Positions 56,543 to 64,000 of a stretch of DNA of 64,000 nt are shown here, in pieces. The notes below the pieces were generated by a model. It did not search any database and was not told the DNA's origin. It saw nothing but the letters and a program-made list of their open reading frames with translations. Location of the stretch: NCBI GenBank assembly GCA_017163975.1, contig JAFFSR010000353.1:526001-590000 (forward strand), given 5' to 3'. Each line of letters starts with the position of its first letter. Position 1 is the first letter of the stretch. This stretch comes from Anastatus disparis (lineage: Eukaryota > Arthropoda > Insecta > Hymenoptera > Eupelmidae). A program made the translations under genes and the position numbers.

Positions 56543-57460
56543 GACGGAACGTCAAAGAGTCGTTGAAGAGCTACACAAGCCAGCACGTCGAAGGTACAAG
56601 CGAAGAAAATATGACATACGTGGATTAGATGAGACTTGGCAAGCTGACCTTGTAGAAATGATACCTTATTTTAAGGAAAACAAAGGTTTTCGCTACTTAC
56701 TAACTGTCATAGATATATTTTCAAAGTATGCATGGGCTGTACCAGTCAAATCGAAGAGTGGCAATGATGTTACTCTAGCTATGAAGTCAATATTAAAACA
56801 AGGACGGGTGCCATCGAATTTACAAACTGACCAAGGAAAAGAATTCTACAATTCAAACTTTCAAAATCTGAAGAAAAAGTACAAGATAAATCACTACTCT
56901 TCACATAGTAATCTTCATGCAAGCATATGTGAGCGCTTTAATAGAACTTTAAAAAATGCAATGTGGTTAGAATTCAGCAAACAAGGAAGTTATAAATGGT
57001 TGGATATTCTGCCTGACTTAGTGAAAGCATACAATTCAAGAAAACATCGGACAATAGGAATCGAGCCTGAAAACGTTACGAAGATAAATGAAAAAGAAAT
57101 CAAGAAAAATTACCCAACTGAAAAAAGACCTGTCAAAAACCAAAATTCAAAGTAGGAGATAAAGTGCGAATAAGTAAGATAAAACAAGTTTTTGAAAAAG
57201 GTTATACACCAAATTGGTCAACTGAAATTTTCACAATAACAAGACTTGTAAAAACCAATCCTATAACTTACCACGTCAAAGATTATTATGATGAACCAGT
57301 CTCCGGCGGCTTTTATGACACGGAAATTAAAAAGACTATGTATCCAGAAATTTATTTAGTAGAAAGAGTTTTAAAAAAAAGTGGTAAACGTGTATATGTT
57401 AAGTGGTTAGGTCTAAGTAACAAGCATAATAGTTGGATAGATAAAAATGAGATTGTTTGA
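56523..57460 (+). pseudogene. Polinton integrase with chromodomain, frameshifted and N-terminally short
   Basis: The core has D in WQADLVEM (residues about 38-45), D in LQTDQGKEF and E in CERFNRTLKNAMW, the DDE triad, then ILPDLVKAYNSRKHRTIG. A frameshift at about 57,150 separates it from the C-terminal part, which has an SH3-like linker (KVFEKGY...WSTEIF) and a chromodomain (YLVERVLKKSGKRVYVKWLG, then HNSWI). The N-terminal zinc-binding part seen in full-length relatives is absent; the frame begins inside the end of the fibre-like gene with no good ATG. It would mediate integration with 6-bp duplication, as seen at the ends of this element. Confidence 0.88.
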
Positions 57461-57895
57461 AAAAATTAAAATATATTTTTCAATATAATAATGTAATAAA
57501 TAAAAAAAATTTAATTGTATTTTGTTATATTATTTAGATATATTTAAATAGAATATTGTAATATAATTAAAACTATAGATGGTGATGATAAATAAAAAAA
57601 CAAATGTATAATGATAATATATTTTTATTTATTTATGTATTATTATGTACAAGTTATAATAAATAGTTTTAAAAATAATTTGATGTGTATATTTTATTTT
57701 TTCATACTTTCCCATGCTTTTCTATACTTTTCCATACTTTTCCATACTTTTCCATACTTTTTCATTTTACTACAATTATAAAACATTAAATTACAGTTAA
57801 TGAAAATTTTGACAATATCGAGAACGTGAATAGTATGTTCGCGAACGATTTCCTCGTCTAATCAATAAAACATTTAAATTTTTCTTGTGATATTC
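57461..57895. repeat. Non-coding gap with a TTTTCCATAC tandem repeat
   Basis: CTTTTCCATA units repeat five times at about 57,700-57,765. The rest is AT-rich spacer between the convergent integrase and five-exon genes. Confidence 0.8.
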
Positions 57896-59121
57896 TTAAT
57901 ATTTATGCAATTTTAAGTAAAATCGCCAAACTTCAGCACTATCTTGCCATTCTTTCTTTGAGATCCTTAAGGAAAGCGCTATGAAGGTCACGTGTCCAAT
58001 ACTTGAAAATATAGTATCCGCAAGTTCCAATAACTAAAACAAAAAAAAAAAAACAATTCAGATATTTGATGTGTTTGAAAAAAAAACAAAAAATAAAATG
58101 AAAATATTAATACTTACAAGCTTACTTCGGGCCCATTTTTCAAGGAGAAGTAGTCCTTCTCTAATTAAACATGCGGTGGCGTCCATGTCTTCACCATGTT
58201 TAATTTTTAAAAATATATTTCAAATATGGATCTAAAAAATTAAATTTTTCATAGTATTAATAACAAAACGCTGCCAAGTGCTTTGGCGGAATGCTTTCTC
58301 ATAGAGCTCTTTGAGTTTCATTAATTTTTTTTATATTTATTTAAATGTGATTTTAATATTAAAAAATTGTCTAACATTAATATTTACTCATATTGTACTT
58401 TATAAATTTCGAACATATATGCCAGCTGTTTGCTTTTTCATCATTTATAATTTTATTTTAAAGCTTGTTTTCCTCAGACAGTAGCGAATAAATTGCATAC
58501 AAATTTTGGAGCAAATCTATCAAATGGTTTTCGTAAAATAGAAAAAAATAAAAATTTTTTTAAAAAAATTTTAAAAATGCTCTAAAATTAAAAGTGCACT
58601 AAGAAAATTAGTTTACAAAATTTTTTATACTTTTGGCAGTCGAAATTAAGTTCCATTCAAATTTTTGAACAAATTCTTCGAGTAGTTTACGTAAAATACA
58701 AAAAAAAATGAAAAATCGAAATTTTTTTAAAATTCTTAAAATGATTCTAAAAAAAACTACGCTAAGAAAACCAATTCTCAATAGCTTCCGCACCAGTTGA
58801 TCGAAAAATTTAATTGTATGGAAAATTTGAAGTAAATCCATCGAATAGTTTTTAAGATTTTATTGGCTTAATAAATTGAAACATTTTTTTTTTAATTTCA
58901 AAATGCTCTAAAATTAAAACTAAGCTAAGAAAATCAGTTTTTAAAAATTTATTTTATCCGGACAATCACAAATAATTTCCGTACAAATTTTGAAGCAAAT
59001 GCATCGAGTAGTAAACAAAAAACGAAAAATCGAAATGTTAGTCAAAAAACTAAATTCCATGCAAAATTAGAAGCAAATCCATCGAGTAGTTCTCGAGATA
59101 CAGTTTACTAACTGAAATCAT

Positions 59122-59166
<45 letters not shown>

Positions 59167-60270
59167 TACAGACATTTTCTGGAAACCACTTTTTTCGACT
59201 CACCGAGTTCAAATATGTACAAATTAATGAAAAAATAGAAAAAAATTTTTTTTATCGATACAATGCTTTCTCTATGAGAAAGCAATAGTAATAATAATAA
59301 AAATAATAATAATGAATAAAACTTACCCGTGTATGTGTCGTTTTTGCTTCATTAATCTCTCTAGCAGTTAGATGGTTACACCTGTTGTATACTTCCAGAT
59401 TTATGGGTCGCGGCACGCACTCGGAGTCGTCGATGAAATTAGGATCACTTTCCATTCCTGAATCAATTCCACTACTATCCTCTTCTGTACTGGTATCATA
59501 TATATCTTCAGGCCTCTGCATCTGTACATATCTACGTGCACGATTTGTATAACGATGCATCCTTCTAGATCTGCGTGCAGCTCTTTCAAGATTCCTTACT
59601 TGAGCTTGCTGGAAAAATTAAACAAATGTTTAAAAGAAATTAAATAAATATAAAAATCAAATAAAATATCAATAAGATAATAAATATGAAATTGAACAAA
59701 ATGAAATCAACATAAAAATAAATACAAAAATTAAATAGAATAAAATAAATATAAAATTAAACAACACATAAAAAAAAATTTTAACACACCTGTTCTGCAA
59801 GACGAAGATCCCTATATAATTCAGGCATTGACGGCAACTCTCTCGTAGGAGACTGTAAATAAAAAGAAAGTAATGATGTTACCAGTTTTGAATAATAATA
59901 ATAATAATAAAAAAAATAATAATTTTAAAATACATACCCGATGTCTATCTTCTTCTTCCTCTCCAGAAGAATAAGAGTCACGGCGTCTACGGAACTCGAC
60001 TCTTGCAAATTGACGGAATTCGCGCCTTTCTCGCGCTCCTCGCTGCCGTCTATCTTCAGCTTCCTACGCCGATTGTACAGCATTATCTTCGACCTCTTCA
60101 GGATAGTCAGTTGTAGCTGATGCTACAGCATGTTCTTCCTCTAAACAGGCTGATTCGTTTTCGCGAACTATCCTAAGGTTGTCGAGAAAGTTATTTCTGT
60201 CCTCACGTTGATCCCAAACAGGTTCTTCTCGAAGCACTTCAATCTGGTTATTTGGATTATTATTATCCAT
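57896..60270 (-). pseudogene. Five-exon Polinton gene of unknown function, two in-frame stops
   Basis: Minus-strand exons 60,270-59,938, 59,852-59,790, 59,608-59,327, 58,231-58,118 and 58,033-57,896 all join in phase 0, with GT donors (GTATGT, GTGTGT, GTAAGT, GTAAGT) and AG acceptors. Lengths are 111, 21, 94, 38 and 46 codons (310 in all, including the final stop). Exon 1 opens at ATG behind a TATATAAA box and is acidic then arginine-rich (RRQRGARERREFRQF). Exon 3 has RRSRRMHRYTNRARR and acidic stretches. Exons 4-5 are helical (LLLLEKWARSKL). Stops interrupt at 60,064-60,066 and 58,220-58,222. The alternating acidic/RS-like N-terminus suggests a nuclear, nucleic-acid-binding protein, without proof. 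Confidence 0.65.
58262..59285 (-). mobile_element. Satellite-family repeat inserted in intron 3 of the five-exon gene
   Basis: A full-length unit in reverse orientation. The ends are CGCTGCCAAGTGCTTTGGC (left) and GCTTTCTCTATGAGAAAGC (right), the same two ends seen in the arrays at 8.8-13.4 and 30.6-33.4 kb. It includes a (CA)n tract at 59,127-59,160. It shows that this family moves as a ~1-kb unit. Confidence 0.8.
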
Positions 60271-60364
60271 TTTTTTTCTTCTATTTAAAACCTTTTTTTT
60301 TTTCTTGTGAACAAGAAAAGTTGAAAAATTTTAGAACTGATAAACTATGGCACGTGTCAGAGTT

Positions 60365-60372
60365 TATATACG
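60365..60372 (-). promoter_or_regulatory. TATA box of the five-exon gene
   Basis: TATATAAA on the minus strand about 95 bases before the ATG at 60,270, followed by CTCTGACACGTG. Confidence 0.55.
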
Positions 60373-60439
60373 AAAATTTAAGCTTTCCGATTTTCTTTTA
60401 TTAAAAAAAAAACCTATGATTGGTGAAAAAAACTTCCCT

Positions 60440-61760
60440 CCAAAAATTAAACACCTTCCTTAGAGAAATTTCATCCATCCTCCTTTGGGCACGAACACGC
60501 CTAAAAATTTAATTTTTATGACCCTTCCAATAAATAACTCTTTTCTGAAAAAAAAACTTTTGCTTGTGAAATTTCCGATCGCCTGCAAAAAGCTGTTTTT
60601 CTTAAGGAAATTTACACACACACCTGGATCAAGAAAATAATTTTTTAAAAGAAAAAAGATTTGATTTTTTGCAGTGGTGGGTCTCATATATCTTCTTCAA
60701 GCATTCATTGCTTTTTTTTGATACATGAAAAAAAAAATACAACTGACCCTTCAATAAATAACTCTTTATCTCAAAAAACTTTCGCAAGTCAGATCTTTGA
60801 CCACCTGCAAAATACTTTTTTCTTAAGAAAACAGACATACACCTGTGAAAAAAAAAATATTTTCGAAAAAGCATTTTCCTTTTTTTTAACAGAGTAAAGC
60901 CTCGTATATTTTCTTCTTCAAATAAGGATTCTCTATTTTAAAACAAGATGAGAAAAGGTAGCTGACCCTTTCAATAAATCTTTTTTCTCAAAAAAGATTT
61001 TCTTTCACAAAAAGTAACTTAAGACAGTATCTTAGAAGTTAAAAAAGAATACAAGTAACCCTTTCAATAAATGTCTCTTCATCTTAAAAAACTTCCACAC
61101 GTGAAATCTTTGACCCCCTGTGAGATACTTTTTCTCAAGAAAGCCGACATGCACCTGTGAAAATAAAAGAAACATTTTCAAAAAAGCATTTTCCTTTTTT
61201 AACAGAGTAAAGCCTCATATATTTTCTTCAAATAAGGATTCTCTATTTTAAAACAAGATGAGAAAAGGTAGCTGACCCTTTCAATAAATCTTTTTTCTCA
61301 AAAAAGATTTTCTTTCACAAAAAGTAACTTATGACAATATCTTAGAAGTCAAAAAAGAATACACGTAACCCTTTTAATAAATATCGCTTCATCTTAAAAA
61401 ACTTTCGCACGTGAAATCTTTGACCCCCTGCAAGATACTTTTTCTCAAGAAAGCCGACATGCACCTGTGAAAATAAAAGAAACATTTTCAAAACAGCATT
61501 TTCCTTTTTTAACAGAGTAAAACCTCGTATATTTTCTTCAAATAAGGATTCTCTATTTTAAAACAAGAAAAGAAAAGGCTGACCCTTTTAATGAATCTTT
61601 TTTTTCTCAAAAAAAGAACAAAAGATAATCTTTCAAAAACAGTGACTTAAAAAATATAATAGAAGGCAAATTTATAGCTTTGCTTATGTACTATATCCTA
61701 AAAAAAAAGGCGCAATTCATTATTTTCATGCACCTGTGACTTAAAAAAGAACACACACAG
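60440..61760. repeat. ~310-bp tandem repeats in the right part of the Polinton
   Basis: AACAGAGTAAA occurs at 60,888, 61,201 and 61,511, each followed by CTC(G/A)TATATTTTCTTC, AAATAAGGATTCTCTATTTT and CTGACCCTTT(C/T)AATAAAT. The period is 313 then 310 bases. Two older units can be traced back to about 60,440 (CACACACACCTGGATC, ACACCTGTG). The repeats contain many A and T runs and no coding frame. Confidence 0.85.
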
Positions 61761-62172
61761 TGTACTGCATTTAGAGACAGGTCGCCCCTTTTCCTCTCTT
61801 CTAAAAGCAGGTAAATTTTCATGCAATGTCAAAGAAAACGCATAGTAGACCAGCACTGCCTAAAAGGTCTGCCCTTTCCCTCTCTTCTAAGAGTAAGTCA
61901 ATTTTTCTGCGTCCCCAAAATAGAACATACAGTGGGCGGCGCTCTATCCTTTCCTTAAAAATAAGAAGAGAGAAGGGCTAACCCTTTCCTAAAAGAAAAT
62001 ACATTTTTTTAAGGAAGGGAAGACTTATACGTATTTTAAATAGATCGGATTATAACACACTTAGTGGAGGGAGACAAGTGTTTTATTCTTTTTCATTTTT
62101 TAAATAGGGGGGAGGAATTCACATGTATTTTAAATGACACGGATTCTAACACACTTGGGGGAGGAGAGGGGG
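61761..62172. other. Subterminal non-coding DNA of the Polinton right end
   Basis: Short words such as CCCTTTCCTCTCTTCTAA are repeated (about 61,793, 61,871). GTGTGTTATAATCCG/ATTCTAACACACTT words resemble the iterated words near the left end. No frame is supported. Confidence 0.55.
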
Positions 62173-62217
62173 TGTGCTACAATCCGGGTGTGCCAGTATG
62201 CCTATAGCCTATCTACT
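62173..62217 (-). repeat. Polinton right terminal inverted repeat
   Basis: Complement of the left end (ends GCCTATAGCCTATCTACT). It is followed directly by AATGTA. Confidence 0.9.
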
Positions 62218-62223
62218 AATGTA
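62218..62223. repeat. Polinton target duplication, right (AATGTA)
   Basis: Identical to 52,006-52,011. The sequence beyond (TTAATATTCAATGTTAATG) continues the host tandem repeat. Confidence 0.88.
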
Positions 62224-62760
62224 TTAATATTCAATGTTAATGAAAATGTTATCTTAATAATTATTTAAGTTACTTGTATTAAATCTAATGTAGTTATTAA
62301 GATACAGGGAACTGAAATTTATCAAAATGTTAATAAACTATTATAAATTTGATACAGAATCTTAAAAATATTTGATGTATTAAAAATTTGTAGTACACAA
62401 ATCATGCACTAGATGGCTACTTGTTTTTTCAGTCTATAAACAGAAAAAGAAGGTTCAAAGTATAAAAGAGAAGGTCTAGCCTCGTATAGGCGAGAAAATT
62501 CTCATTTATATTTCTTGGGAAATATTTTAATTTTTGGAGTGCTCAACAATAGTTGAATTTTTTTTAAATATATTAAATCATACCACATAAAATAATATTT
62601 TTTTATCATATTATGTTCAGTAGAATTTCTTAATCTTAATTATATTTTATGATAAAATTTATAATTAGATTCTGAAAATTTTTTATTAATATTAATAAAT
62701 GAGCTCCCGTCACTTTTATCTTAATTTTAATAATATATTTTTAACAGTGTAGGAAATCTT
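62224..62760. repeat. Host tandem repeat, right of the Polinton
   Basis: 62,224-62,395 continues the ~300-bp unit. TTTTTAACAGTGTAGG at 62,738-62,753 is complementary to the CACTGCTAAAAATATT word at 51,141, so the whole repeat block may itself be an element with inverted CACTG(T/C)TAAAAAT ends (about 51,139 to 62,750). Confidence 0.55.
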
Positions 62761-63594
62761 CTTTATAGAGTGCTCAACAAAAACTATCACAAAAAGGGTA
62801 AAAATGGTCAAGCTTGGAGATGAGAGGAGAAGGGAAAACAAAAACTGTTTTATAATATATAAATTATATTGTATAGGCCCGTGGGTGTACTTATATTCTA
62901 ACACTCCCTTCCAACCATGTTCCTTCAGTTTTATTAACATAACATTCGAAAAAGACATAATTTATTTTTCTTTTGACATATCAATTGCTTATAGTCCGGG
63001 AGCCAGCGATCGATTGAGGTCGATCATTTCCTCTCAACTGAAAACTTGTGAACTGATTAAGAAAGTTGTACCCTATAGCTTAGTCAACGTCAGCTGGTGC
63101 ACCATAGATGGGTTGGACCACAATAGCCTCTCAAACACGAAAAAAAAATAATTTAATCATTTCCTCTCGATTGAAATTTTGTTAGATGATAGTTAAAACT
63201 GTACTTTGACAGAAAATTAACGTCAACTAGATGTAATATGGTGGATTATATGTCAGCTGGACACATGTACACGGAAAAGAAATTTATTTTCAGTGATTTC
63301 CTCTCACTTAAAAATTTATCAGATAATAGTTTACATGATTCTTTAAATAAATAAAAATATCAGCTGACTGTATGGCGGGGGAAAGATCATCAGCTGATGC
63401 AGTAGAAGGTGTATTACAGGAGACAGACGTAAGCGTAGATCACCTATTTAAATACACTAATGGACGAATTTCCTACCAGCATATTATTAGCCGATTGTTT
63501 TAACTACTTTATCTTTTGTGTTAATAATCATCTGACGAATTTTCAATCGAGATAAAATAACATAATTAGCCAAATTATCGAAAGAATAGTATAT
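62761..63594. other. Non-coding flank, no gene recognised
   Basis: TCATTTCCTCTC followed by AA/GA and AAAATTT occurs at about 63,025, 63,158 and 63,294, and GTCAGCTG(G) words recur (63,090, 63,254, 63,361), suggesting a diverged ~130-bp repeat. The 115-codon frame here has no recognisable features. Confidence 0.4.
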
Positions 63595-63712
63595 TATGCG
63601 TCAAGGCCGCAAAACGTATCATTCTTGGCGAGCGCATGCTGAGGGGCTGAGCGTAGCGAGGCCGCTCCAGCTGCACGAGCAAGAATGATACGTTTGTGGC
63701 CGTGACTGCATA
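63595..63712. repeat. 118-bp palindromic element with GC-rich loop
   Basis: TATGCGTCAAGGCCGCAAAA and CGTATCATTCTTG are complemented by CAAGAATGATACG and GGCCGTGACTGCATA. The loop (GGCGAGCGCATGCTGAGGGG...) is GC-rich against an AT-rich flank. A TTGCCCGAAGGCCGC-type GC-rich stretch follows at 63,729-63,775. Confidence 0.8.
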
Positions 63713-63775
63713 TACTTTTTTTTTTTTTTGCCCGAAGGCCGCTAAGCGGAAGCTGGGGCGGAGCCCCCCCGCCTA

Positions 63776-64000
63776 TAAAAAAAATAATTGATAATTCTTA
63801 AAATATGAAAGATTTTAATAAAAAAATTCAATCATAAATAATAAATAACTAATAATTCTTAAAATACAATAAAAAAATTTAATAAAAAGAATTTGATTAT
63901 AAAAACCACTAATAATTGTTAAAATATAAAATTAAAATTAAACAAAAATACAATAAAATATAAATAAAGCTAAACTATAAAAATTATAATTAAAAAATAT
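63776..64000. repeat. AT-rich degenerate repeat at the window end
   Basis: AATAATTCTTAAAATA-type words repeat about every 60 bases (63,790, 63,850, 63,910). The window edge cuts it. Confidence 0.6.

Larger units (their letters stand above)
52012..62217. mobile_element. Polinton/Maverick DNA transposon, complete ends, internally deleted
   Basis: Terminal inverted repeats of about 45 bp begin AGTAGATAGGCTATAGGC at both ends. The 6-bp duplication AATGTA lies at 52,006-52,011 and 62,218-62,223. A 6-bp duplication and 5'-AG termini are hallmarks of Polintons. The total is 10,206 bp. Gene order: exonuclease-like, capsid, 48-codon gene and penton-like (minus); packaging ATPase, DUF8207-like, fibre-like and integrase (plus); a five-exon gene (minus). 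No DNA polymerase B or protease is seen, and the size is below the usual 15-20 kb, so this is a shortened copy. Confidence 0.92.

Noticed and set aside
1..64000. CRISPR arrays, bacterial operons or integron sites
   Set aside because: Direct repeats here have no regular unique spacers and the whole context is eukaryotic.

Overview
This is eukaryotic, AT-rich, repeat-dominated DNA and not bacterial. The evidence is long non-coding stretches, GT-AG introns, (CA)n/(TG)n/(TA)n microsatellites, non-LTR and LTR retrotransposons, TTAA-flanked MITEs, a Helitron fragment and two large virus-like DNA transposons. The protein families, especially the Polinton/adintovirus proteins and the PHD-finger LINE, point to an arthropod, probably an insect. 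I cannot name the species. No ordinary host gene, tRNA or rRNA was recognised.

Left half (1-34.5 kb). A decayed LINE with a short ORF1 remnant and a broken ORF2 lies at about 1.7-5.67 kb. A solo LTR with an AAAG duplication lies at 7.76-8.61 kb. A degenerate ~165-bp satellite-like repeat with embedded (TG)n tracts fills 8.8-13.4 kb, including a near-identical 812-bp tandem duplication. A large LTR retrotransposon on the minus strand spans 13,419-29,856: both LTRs are present and both outer flanks read CATT. It contains a second, better preserved LINE (about 15.4-19.89 kb), a TTAA MITE, a foldback element and, inside its right LTR, another solo LTR (27,784-29,500, CTCT duplication). It has gag-like and protease-like remnants but no recognisable reverse transcriptase. 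More satellite repeat follows at 30.6-33.4 kb. That stretch holds a MITE which itself holds a solo LTR, so the order of insertions can be read directly. A Helitron helicase fragment lies at 33.7-34.4 kb.

Right half (34.5-64 kb). The plus-strand cluster at 37.9-45.2 kb is an adintovirus/Polinton-type set: a spliced gene of unknown role, a phospholipase A2-like gene, a broken chromodomain integrase, a penton-like protein, a pVI/pX-like basic protein, a double-jelly-roll major capsid protein, a putative exonuclease-like protein, an adenain-type cysteine protease and a conserved unknown. A second, different Polinton occupies 52,012-62,217. It has terminal inverted repeats starting AG, a 6-bp AATGTA target duplication, and a paralogous unfilled site inside the window. 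It carries a capsid protein, a truncated penton-like gene, a truncated packaging ATPase, a DUF8207-like gene, a fibre-like coiled-coil gene, a chromodomain integrase and a five-exon gene on the minus strand that I assembled from splice sites. Neither element shows a DNA polymerase B gene.

The two Polinton-like elements are the most interesting content. They carry different capsid modules but share a small protein family and the integrase type. Both also have genes with introns, which is unusual for this class. Most genes show one or two in-frame stops or frameshifts, so both copies look like recent but inactive genomic residents. The flanking sequence is crowded with foldback elements, several of them with TTAA ends.
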